A stretch of DNA of 64,000 nucleotides from Actinomycetota bacterium (GTDB taxonomy: Bacteria > Actinomycetota > Actinomycetes > S36-B12 > FW305-bin1), in NCBI GenBank assembly GCA_004297305.1, contig SCTR01000007.1, forward strand, positions 357,586-421,585, in the 5' to 3' direction. Of this stretch, positions 7,839 to 17,091 are shown in pieces (the stretch's first letter is position 1; each line of letters begins with the position of its first letter). Made by a program: the position numbers and the translations under genes. The notes beneath the pieces are model-generated. The model saw nothing but the letters and a program-made list of their open reading frames with translations, was not told the DNA's origin and did no database searches.

Positions 7839-10568
7839 ATGAGCTCGCCCGCCGAGCGGTACGCCGCCTCCCGGGTACGCGCCGCAGACGCCCGAACCCA
7901 GCTCGCCGCTTTCCGGGGGATGTTCGACTTCGGCCTGGACCCGTTCCAGGAGCAGGCCTGCCGCGCGTTGGAGGCCGGTCACGGCGTCCTGGTGGCCGCG
8001 CCGACCGGGGCCGGCAAGACCGTGGTCGGCGAGTTCGCGGTCCACCTCGCGCTGGCCGAGGGGCGCAAGTGCTTCTACACCACACCGATCAAGGCGCTGT
8101 CGAACCAGAAGTACCACGACCTCGTCGAGCGGTACGGCGCCGCCGCGGTCGGGCTGCTCACCGGTGACAACGCCATCAACGGGGAAGCGCCCGTCGTGGT
8201 GATGACGACCGAGGTCCTGCGCAACATGCTCTACGCGGGCTCGGCGACCCTGGACCACCTGTCGTACGTGGTCATGGACGAGGTGCACTACCTGGCCGAC
8301 CGGTCCCGCGGTGCGGTGTGGGAAGAGGTGATCATTCACCTCCCCGAACGAGTGACGGTCGTCGCGCTGTCCGCGACGGTGAGCAACGCCGAGGAGTTCG
8401 GCGAATGGCTCGGGACCGTACGCGGCGACACCACGGTGGTGGTGGAGGAGCATCGCCCGGTCCCGTTGTGGCAGCACGTCATCGCCGGGCAGCGCCTGCT
8501 CGACCTGTTCGTCGACGACGACCAGGAGCACGTCAATCCCGAACTCGTCCGGATCGCCCGGGAAGCCCAGCGCGACGAGCGGTTACGGGACACCCGCAGC
8601 CGCCACGGCCGCCGTGGTGGCCGTCGGCACCACGGCCCGAGCCGGGCCGACGTCATCACCCGGCTCGATCGGGAAGGACTGCTGCCGGCGATCACCTTCA
8701 TCTTCAGCAGGGCCGGCTGCGACGCCGCAGTGAGTCAGTGCCTGGCCGCCGGCATCCGTCTGACCACGCCGGCCGAACGGATCGAGATCCGCGACCTCGT
8801 CGAGCAGCGGTGCGCCGACATCCCCGACGAGGACCTGGCAGTGCTCGGGTACGGCGAGTGGCTGACCGGGCTGGAGCGGGGGATCGCCGCCCACCACGCC
8901 GGGATGCTGCCGACCTTCAAGGAAGTGGTCGAGGAACTGTTCCAGCGCGGCTGGGTCAAGGCTGTGTTCGCCACCGAGACGCTGGCGCTCGGCATCAACA
9001 TGCCGGCCCGGTCCGTGGTGCTGGAACGGCTGGTCAAGTGGAACGGCGAGGCGCACGTCGACGTGACGCCGGGGGAGTACACCCAGTTGACCGGCCGCGC
9101 CGGCCGGCGGGGCATCGACGTCGAGGGTCACGCGGTCGTGCTGTGGGCCCCGCAGCTGGACCCCCGGACGGTGGCCGGCCTGGCCTCGGCGCGGACGTAT
9201 CCGCTGCGGTCGAGTTTCCGGCCGTCGTACAACATGGCGGTCAACCTCGTCTCCCGGCTGGGCCGGCACGCCTCCCGGGAGGTCCTGGAGACCTCGTTCG
9301 CGCAGTTCCAGGCCGACCGTGCGGTCGTCGGGCTCGCCGCCCAGGTACGGCGGAACACCGAGGCGCTCGACGGTTACCGCGCGGCGATGACGTGTCACCT
9401 GGGCGATTTCGCGGCGTACGCCGACCTGCGGCACGAACTGACCCGCCGAGAACGCGAACTGGCCCGCCACGGCGCTGCCCGCCGGCGGACCGCGACCACC
9501 GAGGCACTCGCCCGGCTGCGGCCCGGCGACGTGATCTTCGTCCCGAGCGGCCGCCGGGCCGGGCCGGCCGTGGTGCTCGACCCCGGTCTCGACGCCGCCG
9601 ACGGCGACCCACGGCCCTTCGTGCTCACCGCGGACCGACAGACCAAACGGCTGTCGGTGGTCGACTTCCCGATCCCGGTGGAACCGGTCGACCGGCTACG
9701 GATCCCGCGGTCGTTCAACGCCCGGTCCGCCACGGCACGTAAGGATCTGGCCGCGGCGCTGCGGGCCCGGGTGGCCGACGTACCGCCACCGCGCCGGACC
9801 CGTTCCCGCTCCGACGCCGGCGACGACGCCGCCATCGCCGACCTGCGCAGCCGGATCCGGCAGCACCCGTGCCACGGCTGCGACGAGCGGGAACACCACG
9901 CGCGCTGGGCGGAGCGCTACTACCGGCTACGGCGAGAGACCGACGACCTGCAACGACGGGTCGAGGGCCGGACGAATTCGATTGCGCGACAGTTCGATCG
10001 GGTCTGTCAGGTGCTGGAGGCCCTCGGCTACCTGCACGGCGAGGGCGACCAGCTACAGGTGACCGCCGACGGCCTGGTGCTGGCGCGGCTGTACTCCGAG
10101 AGCGACCTGCTGGCCGCACAGTGCCTGCGGGACGGGGCGTGGGACGGGCTGACCCCGCCGGAGCTGGCAGCGGCGTGCTCCGCGCTGGTGTACGAGAGCC
10201 GCCAGGCCGACGACGCCGCGCCGCCCCGGTTGCCCGGAGGGCGGGCCCGCGAGGCGGTCACCGCACTTCAGCGCACCTGGGCGGAGCTCGAGGCCGTCGA
10301 GGCCGAGCACGGCCTGGCGTTCGTCCGCGAGCCCGACCTGGGTTTCTGCTGGGCGGCCTACCGCTGGGCCAGCGGCCACCGGCTGGACGCCGTCCTCGCC
10401 GACGCCGACCTCACCCCCGGCGACTTCGTCCGGTGGGCCAAGCAGGTGGTGGACCTGCTCGGCCAGATCGCGGTAGCGGCCGGCCCGCACAGCCCGACCG
10501 GTGCCGCGGCCCGCACCGCCGGTGACGCGATGGTGCGCGGGGTGGTAGCCCGCAGCTCCGTCGGCTGA
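7839..10568 (+). CDS. helY: HelY/Mtr4-type DEAD/DEAH-box superfamily 2 RNA helicase
   Basis: 909 residues. Motif I is APTGAGKT (54-61), motif II the DEVH box (147-150), motif III ALSATVSN, and motif VI QLTGRAGRRGID. A C-terminal region corresponds to the DSHCT domain of Ski2/Mtr4 helicases, including the Cys/His stretch HPCHGCDEREHH. These proteins unwind RNA with ATP, and eukaryotic relatives feed the exosome. In actinobacteria the gene regularly follows tatA-tatC. The start at ATG 7839 is supported by a leaderless -10. A hairpin terminator follows the stop. Confidence 0.92.
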   Translation: MSSPAERYAASRVRAADARTQLAAFRGMFDFGLDPFQEQACRALEAGHGVLVAAPTGAGKTVVGEFAVHLALAEGRKCFYTTPIKALSNQKYHDLVERYGAAAVGLLTGDNAINGEAPVVVMTTEVLRNMLYAGSATLDHLSYVVMDEVHYLADRSRGAVWEEVIIHLPERVTVVALSATVSNAEEFGEWLGTVRGDTTVVVEEHRPVPLWQHVIAGQRLLDLFVDDDQEHVNPELVRIAREAQRDERLRDTRSRHGRRGGRRHHGPSRADVITRLDREGLLPAITFIFSRAGCDAAVSQCLAAGIRLTTPAERIEIRDLVEQRCADIPDEDLAVLGYGEWLTGLERGIAAHHAGMLPTFKEVVEELFQRGWVKAVFATETLALGINMPARSVVLERLVKWNGEAHVDVTPGEYTQLTGRAGRRGIDVEGHAVVLWAPQLDPRTVAGLASARTYPLRSSFRPSYNMAVNLVSRLGRHASREVLETSFAQFQADRAVVGLAAQVRRNTEALDGYRAAMTCHLGDFAAYADLRHELTRRERELARHGAARRRTATTEALARLRPGDVIFVPSGRRAGPAVVLDPGLDAADGDPRPFVLTADRQTKRLSVVDFPIPVEPVDRLRIPRSFNARSATARKDLAAALRARVADVPPPRRTRSRSDAGDDAAIADLRSRIRQHPCHGCDEREHHARWAERYYRLRRETDDLQRRVEGRTNSIARQFDRVCQVLEALGYLHGEGDQLQVTADGLVLARLYSESDLLAAQCLRDGAWDGLTPPELAAACSALVYESRQADDAAPPRLPGGRAREAVTALQRTWAELEAVEAEHGLAFVREPDLGFCWAAYRWASGHRLDAVLADADLTPGDFVRWAKQVVDLLGQIAVAAGPHSPTGAAARTAGDAMVRGVVARSSVG

Positions 10569-10571
10569 GCC

Positions 10572-10591
10572 GCCACGGCATACTCCGTGGC
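10572..10591 (+). terminator. Hairpin terminator after helicase gene
   Basis: GCCACGG-CATACT-CCGTGGC, a perfect 7-bp stem with 6-nt loop, begins 4 nt after the stop. There is no T-run, as is common for terminators in high-GC actinobacteria. Confidence 0.6.
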
Positions 10592-10663
10592 CAGCCGTCA
10601 CACAGCAGCTGCGTCACGCATAGCCGACTCAGTACAGCCGATCCACCACTGCCCATTCACGAC

Positions 10664-11908
10664 GTGGCGAGGGGTCCGTCCTTGTTCCGCAGTCTGATCC
10701 CGCGACCGACCCGGCCGCGCCCGCTGGCGCTGCTGGTCGGGCCGTCCTTCGTCGCCGCCATCGCCTACGTCGACCCGGGGAACTTCGCCACGAACTACGT
10801 GGCGGGCTCGACGTTGGGCTACACCCTGGTCTGGGTGGTGCTGGCCGCCAACATCATGGCGATGTTCGTGCAGTCGTTGACGGCAAAACTCGGCCTGGCC
10901 ACCGGACGCAGCCTGCCGGAACTGTGCCGGGAACACCTGCCCCGGCCGCTCACCCGCTTCCTGTGGGCGCAGGGCGAACTGGTCGCCATGGCCACCGACA
11001 TCGCCGAGGTCATCGGTGGCGCTATCGCGCTGAATCTGTTGTTCGGCATCCCGTTGGTCGCCGGCGGCGTCATCACCGGCGTCATCGCCATGGTGCTGCT
11101 GTCGTTGACCGCGGCGGGCTACCGGCCGTTCGAGATCGTCATCGGACTGCTCCTGCTGGTCATCGTCGCGGCGGTGGCGATGCAGGTCCTCCAGGTCGGC
11201 GTGGACGGGCCCGGCTTCGCCGCCGGGCTGGTGCCGGGCTTCGGTGACGACACCGGCGTCCTGCTGGCCTGCGGCATCCTCGGCGCCACGGTGATGCCGC
11301 ACGTGATCTACCTGCACTCGGGGCTCACCTCACGGCGCAACCCCGGAGATGCGGTGTCCCGCAACCGGCAGCTGCGGACCCAGCGGACCGACATCGTCGT
11401 CGCCCTGGGCATCGCCGGCTTCGTGAACCTCGGCATGCTGCTGACCGCTGCCGGGGCGCTGGACGGTGTGCTGCCCGACGACTCGCTGGAAGCGGTGCAT
11501 GCCGCGCTGAGCACGTACGTCGGGCCGTTCGCGGCGTTGCTGTTCGCCGTAGCGCTGCTGATCTCGGGCCTGGCAGCGTCCGGAGTCGGGACCTACGCCG
11601 GCGACATGATCATGAAAGGCTTTCTGCAGCGCCAGATCCCGCTGCTGCTGCGGCGGCTGATCACGCTGGCGCCGGCGTTGCTGGTCCTGCTCGTCGGGAC
11701 CGACCCGACAAACGCCCTGGTCATCTCCCAGGTCGTGCTGTCCATCGCAATCCCGTTCGCGCTGATCCCGTTGATCTGGTTCACGTCCCGCTCCAGCGTG
11801 ATGGGCCGCTACGTCAACCGCACGCGCACCACGGTGTTCGCGGCGATCGGCGCGGGCCTGATCACCGCCATCAACGTGTTCCTGCTGGCCCAGCTCGCCT
11901 CCTCCTGA
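10664..11908 (+). CDS. mntH: NRAMP-family Mn2+/Fe2+ transporter
   Basis: 414 residues with about eleven membrane helices. The NRAMP metal-site motif DPGN is at residues 37-40 (YVDPGNFATNY), and the second half of the site is MPHVIYLHS in helix six. It imports divalent metal, mainly Mn2+, with protons. The start GTG 10664 has no clear ribosome-binding site. TTG 10682, in the same frame, has GAGGGG with a 7-nt spacer and would give a 408-residue protein, so it is a serious alternative. An MntR-type repressor gene lies at 52449, but I see no matching palindrome upstream of mntH. Confidence 0.92.
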   Translation: MARGPSLFRSLIPRPTRPRPLALLVGPSFVAAIAYVDPGNFATNYVAGSTLGYTLVWVVLAANIMAMFVQSLTAKLGLATGRSLPELCREHLPRPLTRFLWAQGELVAMATDIAEVIGGAIALNLLFGIPLVAGGVITGVIAMVLLSLTAAGYRPFEIVIGLLLLVIVAAVAMQVLQVGVDGPGFAAGLVPGFGDDTGVLLACGILGATVMPHVIYLHSGLTSRRNPGDAVSRNRQLRTQRTDIVVALGIAGFVNLGMLLTAAGALDGVLPDDSLEAVHAALSTYVGPFAALLFAVALLISGLAASGVGTYAGDMIMKGFLQRQIPLLLRRLITLAPALLVLLVGTDPTNALVISQVVLSIAIPFALIPLIWFTSRSSVMGRYVNRTRTTVFAAIGAGLITAINVFLLAQLASS

Positions 11909-11938
11909 GCCGCGGCAGCACCCAAGACGTCGAACTCG

Positions 11939-12002
11939 GGTACGTCGAACGCCGGGTACGTCGAACGCCGGGTACGTCGAACGTCGGGTACGTCGAACGT
12001 CG
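11939..12002. repeat. Four tandem copies of a 16-bp unit
   Basis: GGTACGTCGAACGCCG occurs at 11939 and 11955, then with one change (GTCG end) at 11971 and 11987, preceded by a partial copy from 11927. It fills the gap between convergent genes. Each unit contains the palindromes GTAC, ACGT and TCGA. Confidence 0.9.
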
Positions 12003-12021
12003 GCGCGACCCGGCGTCGACG

Positions 12022-13050
12022 TCAGCACGTGGCGGCGGACAACGCGGTGAGCACCCGAGTCACGCTGCCGTGCAGGCCGTAGCGCTCGGCCAGTGCGAGC
12101 AGGGCGTCGGGGTCGGCCGGCGACCGCGGCAGCAGGTCGGGGAGTTCCGGCAGGTCGACATCGGTGGCCACGGCGACCACCGTCGGTGCCACCGCGAGGT
12201 AGTCGGCGGCGGCCAGCAGGCGGGCACGGACCGCCGGGCGCATCGCCTTGTCCGGCACCGGCCGGTCCGCCGCGGCGAGGATGCCCGCCAGGTCGCCGTA
12301 CGCGGTCAGCAGCGCCGCCGCGGTCTTGTCCCCGATGCCGGGGACGCCGGGCAGCCCGTCGGACGGGTCGCCGCGCAGCGCCGCGAAGTCGGCGTATCGA
12401 CGCGAGGGGATGCCGTACTTGGCGGCCACGACCGCTTCGGTCACCACCTCGTGGTTGCCGACACCGCGGGCGGTGTAGAGCACCCGGACGCCCCGCTCGT
12501 CGTCCACCAGCTGGAACAGGTCGCGGTCACCGGTGACCACGTCGACCGGGCACCGGGCCCGGGCCGCCAGCGTGCCGATGACGTCGTCGGCCTCGTACCC
12601 GAGGGCACCGACCCGCGCGATGCCCAGCGCGGCGAGCACGGCGGCGATCACGGGGACCTGCGCGGACAGCGGATCGGGCACCTCCTCCGCGAACGCCGCA
12701 TCGAACGCCACGGGATCGGACGCCACGGGGTCGGACGCCACTGGATCGGAGGCCACGAGCGCCGCCGGGGCGACCACCGGTTCGTCGGCGGCGACCCGGT
12801 GCGCCTTGTACGACGGGATCAGGTCGACCCGCCACTGCGGGCGCCAGTCGTCGTCCCAGCAGGCGACCAGCCGAGTCGGGCGACGGTCGGTGACCAGCCG
12901 GGCCACGAAGTCGAGCAGGCCGCGTACGGCGTTGACCGGCATCCCGTCGGGGGCGGTCACCGAGTCCGGGACGCCGTAGTAGGCACGGAAGTACAACGAG
13001 GCGGAGTCCAGCAGCATGAGCCGGTCAGGGCGGTCGGTCACGCCCGGCAT
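12022..13050 (-). CDS. Stand-alone 5'-3' exonuclease (Pol I N-terminal domain type)
   Basis: 342 residues. Acidic metal-binding residues are visible in order: LLDSASLYFRAYYG, VDLIPSYKAHR, GYEADDVIGTLA, VTGDRDLFQLVDDERG, and the helix-hairpin-helix FAALRGDPSDGLPGVPGIGDKTA. The family removes RNA primers and flaps from DNA 5' ends. It carries no polymerase domain, and a separate copy beside polA is common in actinobacteria. A low-complexity insertion (PVASDPVASDPVAFD) around residue 108 is coded by a short in-frame repeat. The start is taken as ATG 13050 (GCGAGG upstream); the conserved domain begins at residue 12. It is divergent from the M24 peptidase gene, with 20 bp between the starts. Confidence 0.9.
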   Translation of the reverse strand: MPGVTDRPDRLMLLDSASLYFRAYYGVPDSVTAPDGMPVNAVRGLLDFVARLVTDRRPTRLVACWDDDWRPQWRVDLIPSYKAHRVAADEPVVAPAALVASDPVASDPVASDPVAFDAAFAEEVPDPLSAQVPVIAAVLAALGIARVGALGYEADDVIGTLAARARCPVDVVTGDRDLFQLVDDERGVRVLYTARGVGNHEVVTEAVVAAKYGIPSRRYADFAALRGDPSDGLPGVPGIGDKTAAALLTAYGDLAGILAAADRPVPDKAMRPAVRARLLAAADYLAVAPTVVAVATDVDLPELPDLLPRSPADPDALLALAERYGLHGSVTRVLTALSAATC

Positions 13051-13057
13051 CCTCGCG

Positions 13058-13063
13058 TACGGT
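13058..13063 (+). promoter_or_regulatory. -10 box of leaderless M24 peptidase gene
   Basis: TACGGT ends 7 nt before GTG 13071. This decides for 13071 over the in-frame GTG at 13062, which would overlap the -10. Confidence 0.55.
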
Positions 13064-13070
13064 GACGCGC

Positions 13071-14201
13071 GTGACCGCCCCGCCGCACCCGCCGTCGGCC
13101 GACCTGCACGCCCGGCTGGCTGCGGCCGCCGCCTCGGTGGCGCAGCAGGGCCTCGCGGCGCTGCTGGTCACGCCGGGGCCTGACCTGCGCTACCTCACCG
13201 GCTACGACGCCAAGGCGTTGGAGCGGCTGACCTGCCTGGTGGTGCCGGCCGCCGGTGAGCCGGTCCTGGTCGCCCCCGCGCTGGAGCGGGCCGCGGCCGA
13301 GGCGAGCCCGGTGTCCGCCCTCGGCCTGCCGGTGCGCACCTGGGAGGAGACCGACGACCCCTACGCCCTGGTCGCCGCGGCGGTGGGTTCCGCCGCCGTC
13401 GACGGCGTGGTGGCCGTGGACAACCGGATGTGGGCGGAGAAGGTGCTCCGGCTGCAGGCCGCGATGCCGCGGGCCCGCCAGGTGCCCGGTTCGGTGGTCC
13501 TGCGGGAGTTGCGGATGCGCAAGACCGAGGACGAGGTCGCGGCACTCGAGCGGGCCGGTGTGGCGATCGACCGGGTGCACGAGCTGGTCCCGACGCTGCT
13601 GCGCGCCGGCCGGACCGAACGCGAGGTGGGACGCGACATCGCCGACGCGATCCTCGCCGCCGGGCACGTCCAGGTGGACTTCGTCATCGTGGGCAGCGGC
13701 CCCAACGGCGCCAGCCCACATCACGAGGTGAGCGACCGGGTGATCCAGCCGGGGGACCCGGTCGTCGTGGACATCGGCGGCACCATGCCCGACGGCTACT
13801 GCAGCGACGAGACCCGGACGTACTGCGTCGGCGACCCGCCCGCGGACTTCCTGGCCTACTACGGCGCCCTGCAGGAGGCGCAGCAGGCGGCAGTCGCGGT
13901 GGTACGGCCGGGCGTGACCTGCGAGCAGGTCGACGCGGCGGCCCGTGACGTGCTCACCGCGGCCGGTTTCGGCGCGGCGTTCATCCACCGCACCGGGCAC
14001 GGCATCGGACTGGAGACGCATGAGGAGCCGTACATCGTGGCCGGCAACACCGAGCCGCTCGCGGTCGGTATGGCGTTCTCCGTGGAGCCCGGCGTCTACC
14101 TGCCCGGCCGGCACGGCGCCCGGATCGAGGACATCGTCGTGTGCGGCGCCGACGGCGCGATCCGGTTGAACCACCGGCCGCACGCGCTGCAGGTGGTCTA
14201 G
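13071..14201 (+). CDS. M24-family Xaa-Pro peptidase (PepQ/PepP type)
   Basis: 376 residues. The N-terminal creatinase-like domain is followed by the pita-bread catalytic domain. All five metal ligands are seen: two Asp in VVDIGGTMPDGYCSDETRTY, His in HRTGHGIGLETHEEP, Glu in FSVEPGVYLPG and Glu in GARIEDIVV. The enzyme releases amino acids next to proline, in the cytoplasm, as there is no signal peptide. The start at GTG 13071 rests on the leaderless -10 box. The exact substrate (Xaa-Pro dipeptide or longer peptide) cannot be read from sequence. Confidence 0.92.
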   Translation: MTAPPHPPSADLHARLAAAAASVAQQGLAALLVTPGPDLRYLTGYDAKALERLTCLVVPAAGEPVLVAPALERAAAEASPVSALGLPVRTWEETDDPYALVAAAVGSAAVDGVVAVDNRMWAEKVLRLQAAMPRARQVPGSVVLRELRMRKTEDEVAALERAGVAIDRVHELVPTLLRAGRTEREVGRDIADAILAAGHVQVDFVIVGSGPNGASPHHEVSDRVIQPGDPVVVDIGGTMPDGYCSDETRTYCVGDPPADFLAYYGALQEAQQAAVAVVRPGVTCEQVDAAARDVLTAAGFGAAFIHRTGHGIGLETHEEPYIVAGNTEPLAVGMAFSVEPGVYLPGRHGARIEDIVVCGADGAIRLNHRPHALQVV

Positions 14202-14293
14202 CAGCACCACGCCCCCGAATCCGGTCGACGACGCCCGGTCCCGCCCCACGGCCGCTGACCGGGCGCGGCTGCCGCGGCCGGCCGACGACCGCC

Positions 14294-14299
14294 TACGGT
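14294..14299 (+). promoter_or_regulatory. -10 box of leaderless metzincin gene
   Basis: TACGGT ends 6 nt before GTG 14306. Confidence 0.5.
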
Positions 14300-14305
14300 G
14301 TGGGG

Positions 14306-15352
14306 GTGACGGCGAGGGTGTGGGCGCGCTCGGCCCGGGCGGCGGCAGCCGTCGGGCTCGCGGTCGCCACCACGGTCGCGCTGCTGCCGGCGCCCGCCAG
14401 CGCCGACCCGGCCACTGCACCGGTGCCGGCCGGCTACGAGCGTTCGACCGCCCGGCAACGGGACTGCACGTCGTGGAGCAAGATCGACCTGCAGCCGCTG
14501 TTCTGCTTCACCCGCGGAGACGTCGCCCTCGACGTCGCGACGAATCCCGCCGAGCCCGGCCGGGTCCTGGTCTACAACGCCGGGACCGACGCCTGGGTGG
14601 ACAACGGGGGACTGGTGTACGACGCGAAGCTCGCCGGCTACGTGACGCGGCCCGGGTTCACCGATCCGCCGCTGGGCGTGTCGTCGTCGTACACCTTCCT
14701 GTCGCAGCAGAACGGCCTGCGGCCGGCCCGGTGGAACTCCTGCCGGCCCATCCGCTGGGCGATCGACCTCAGCCAGCTGGCCCGCTACGGAGTGAATCCC
14801 GCCGAGGAACTGGTGCGCTGGACCCAGGTCGTCGACACCGTCGCCGCGGTCACCGGCTACCGGTTCGTGTACGTCGGACAGGGCGGCATCCGCAAGGGCA
14901 CCCACGGGTCGCTGTCAATGTCCAAGAGCCTGCGCAAGGCCAAGGCGCGCATGCTCATCACGTACGGCGCGGCCGGCGGTCCCGCGGCGTACCGATGGCG
15001 CGACCTGTCCGGTGCGGTGCTCGGCGTCGGGGGAGCGAACCCGGTGGTCGACCGCGACCGCAGCGGGAAGCTCGGCGAGCGGATCACCAGTGGCGTGATC
15101 CGGGTGGACGCGAGCGACGTCGACGAGTTCGCGCGGCTGCAGGCCGACCCGGTGAGCATCTCCGGGACGGCGACGCCGGTGGACCCGGTCGGGGCCATCT
15201 ACCTGCACGAGTTCCTGCACGCGATGGGGCTCGGCCACACCAGATCGTCGCGGCAGATCATGTACTGGGCATTGCAGCCGGAGCGCCCGACGCTGCTGGG
15301 CCGGGGCGACGTGCGCGGGCTGCGGGTGCTGCACTCGCTGCCCTGCTTCTAG
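14306..15352 (+). CDS. Secreted matrixin-like zinc metalloprotease
   Basis: 348 residues beginning at GTG 14306. A Sec signal peptide covers about residues 1-33, ending LLPAPASA. The catalytic motif HEFLHAMGLGH at residues 301-311 is the metzincin HExxHxxGxxH, followed by IMYW, a likely Met-turn. The long region before it has no named domain. The protein is predicted to be released as an extracellular protease; substrate unknown. Only one zinc site is clear, and the region between signal peptide and catalytic core may act as a propeptide. It lies 12 bp before the amidohydrolase gene. Confidence 0.8.
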   Translation: MTARVWARSARAAAAVGLAVATTVALLPAPASADPATAPVPAGYERSTARQRDCTSWSKIDLQPLFCFTRGDVALDVATNPAEPGRVLVYNAGTDAWVDNGGLVYDAKLAGYVTRPGFTDPPLGVSSSYTFLSQQNGLRPARWNSCRPIRWAIDLSQLARYGVNPAEELVRWTQVVDTVAAVTGYRFVYVGQGGIRKGTHGSLSMSKSLRKAKARMLITYGAAGGPAAYRWRDLSGAVLGVGGANPVVDRDRSGKLGERITSGVIRVDASDVDEFARLQADPVSISGTATPVDPVGAIYLHEFLHAMGLGHTRSSRQIMYWALQPERPTLLGRGDVRGLRVLHSLPCF

Positions 15353-15364
15353 GGGCGCGTCGTC

Positions 15365-17035
15365 ATGGGACGCCGGGTGTTGTTCCGCGGTGGGCATGTC
15401 TACTCGCCGGCCGATCCGTTCGCTACCGCGCTGCTGCTCGACGGCGACGCGGTGGCCTGGGTGGGTTCCGACGGGGCCGCGCTGGCGCATGCCGACGGGG
15501 TCGACGAGGTCGTCGAGCTCGACGGTGCGCTGGTCGCTCCGGCGTTCGTCGACGCCCACGTCCACGCCACCGCGACCGGGCTGGCGCTGACCGGGCTCGA
15601 CCTGCGCTCCGCCGGCTCGCCCGGCGAACTGCTCGACGCCGTGGCGGCAGCGGCCGCCGCCAGCCCGGGGGAGACCGTGTTCGGGGCCGGCTGGGACGGC
15701 ACGGCGTGGGGCGTCCCCGTGCCGACACCGGCCGAACTCGACCGGGCCACCGGCGGCGGCTGGTGCTACCTGGCCCACGCCGACGGCCACAGCGCGCTGG
15801 TGTCGACCCCGCTGCTGGCTGCCGTACGGAAGTCCGCTGAGGCTGCCGGCGACCGGACCGGAGGCCTGGCCGCCGGCCGAGGCTCGGCTGACGGGGCAGC
15901 GGTGGTCACCGGCGCGGCGCACGACGTGGCACGTCGGCTGGCGCTCGACTCGATCAGCCCCGCCGCCCGAGCCGCCGCGCAGCGCGCCACCCGGGCCCGT
16001 GCCGCGGCGGTCGGCATCGGCTGCCTGCACGAGCTGGCCGGTCCCCACCTGGCCGGACAGGATGATCTGGTTGCGCTGCAACGACTTGCGGCGCAGGAGC
16101 CGGGGCCGGCGGTCATCGCGTACTGGGCGCAGCTGCACGCGGTCGACACCGCGCGCCAGCTCGGCGCGGTCGGCGCCGGCGGCGAGCTGGTGGTGGACGG
16201 CTCGCTCGACTCCGGTACGGCGTGGCTACGGGCACCGTACGCCGACCGACCGGGGTCGGGGCTCCCGCGGCTCGACGCCCCGGAGCTCGCCGCACACCTG
16301 GTGGCGTGCACCCGCGCCGGCCTGCAGGGCGGCGCGAGCGCCGTCGGCGACGCCGCGGTCGACCTGGTCGTGGCGGCGCTGCAGCTGGCGGCGGCCGAAG
16401 TCGGTACAGCCGCCATCCGGGCCGCCCGGCACCGGCTGGAGCACGCCGACCTGATCAGGCCCGAGCAGCTGGCCACGCTGGTCGACCTCGGCGTGATGGT
16501 CTGCGTACAGCCGGCGGCGGACGCCCGGTGGGGCGGGCCCGGCGGCATGTACGAGCAGCGGCTGGGCGCCGACCGGGCCGCGGCCACCCACCCGCTGGCG
16601 CTGCTGTCCGCACGCGGCACCGGCCTCGCGCTGTCGTCGGCGGCACCGGTCACGCCGTTGGACCCGTGGGCCGCGGTGCGGGCCGCCGCGTTCCACCACA
16701 ACCCGGCCCACCGGATCTCGGTACGGGCCGCCTTCGCCGCCCACACCCGCGGCGGCTGGCGGGCCGCCCGGCGCGACGACGCCGGGGTCCTCGTCCCCGG
16801 CGCGGCGGCGACGCTCGCGGTGTGGGCGGTCGAGGATCTCGTCGTCCAGGCACCGGACGAGCGGATCGCGACGTGGTCCACCGACGCGCGGTCGGGCACC
16901 CCCGGCCTGCCCGACCTCACGCCGGGCGCGCCGGAACCGCAGTGCCTGCTGACCGTCGTGGACGGCGACGTCGCGTACGTCGATCCTCGGCTGCGCCGCG
17001 GTCCCGGAGTTCATGAGGACCGCACGAGGCCGTGA
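15365..17035 (+). CDS. Amidohydrolase family protein (YtcJ-like, amidohydrolase_3)
   Basis: 556 residues. The small beta-sandwich domain opens with GRRVLFRGGHVYSPADPFATA. The metal-binding DAHVHATATG follows near residue 60, and later segments RHRLEHADLI and SSAAPVTPLDPWAAVRAA match the YtcJ-like TIM barrel. Such enzymes hydrolyse amide or imide bonds with one or two metals; the substrate is unknown. The start is ATG 15365, 12 bp after the metzincin stop, suggesting one transcript. The sequence is very rich in Ala but otherwise ordinary. Confidence 0.85.
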   Translation: MGRRVLFRGGHVYSPADPFATALLLDGDAVAWVGSDGAALAHADGVDEVVELDGALVAPAFVDAHVHATATGLALTGLDLRSAGSPGELLDAVAAAAAASPGETVFGAGWDGTAWGVPVPTPAELDRATGGGWCYLAHADGHSALVSTPLLAAVRKSAEAAGDRTGGLAAGRGSADGAAVVTGAAHDVARRLALDSISPAARAAAQRATRARAAAVGIGCLHELAGPHLAGQDDLVALQRLAAQEPGPAVIAYWAQLHAVDTARQLGAVGAGGELVVDGSLDSGTAWLRAPYADRPGSGLPRLDAPELAAHLVACTRAGLQGGASAVGDAAVDLVVAALQLAAAEVGTAAIRAARHRLEHADLIRPEQLATLVDLGVMVCVQPAADARWGGPGGMYEQRLGADRAAATHPLALLSARGTGLALSSAAPVTPLDPWAAVRAAAFHHNPAHRISVRAAFAAHTRGGWRAARRDDAGVLVPGAAATLAVWAVEDLVVQAPDERIATWSTDARSGTPGLPDLTPGAPEPQCLLTVVDGDVAYVDPRLRRGPGVHEDRTRP

Positions 17036-17079
17036 CGGCAGCGTGATCGCGGGCCTGCTGCTGGCGCCGTACGGCGGGT

Positions 17080-17085
17080 TACGGT
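17080..17085 (+). promoter_or_regulatory. -10 box of leaderless lnt
   Basis: TACGGT ends 6 nt before ATG 17092. Confidence 0.55.
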
Positions 17086-17091
17086 CGTGGC

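Noticed and set aside
10569-10663. MntR or IdeR box upstream of mntH
   Set aside because: I looked for a TTAGG...CCTAA-like dyad and saw none; only the helicase terminator and weak -10-like sequences are present.
11939-12002. CRISPR array
   Set aside because: Repeats are 16 bp and directly tandem with no spacers; no cas genes are in the window.
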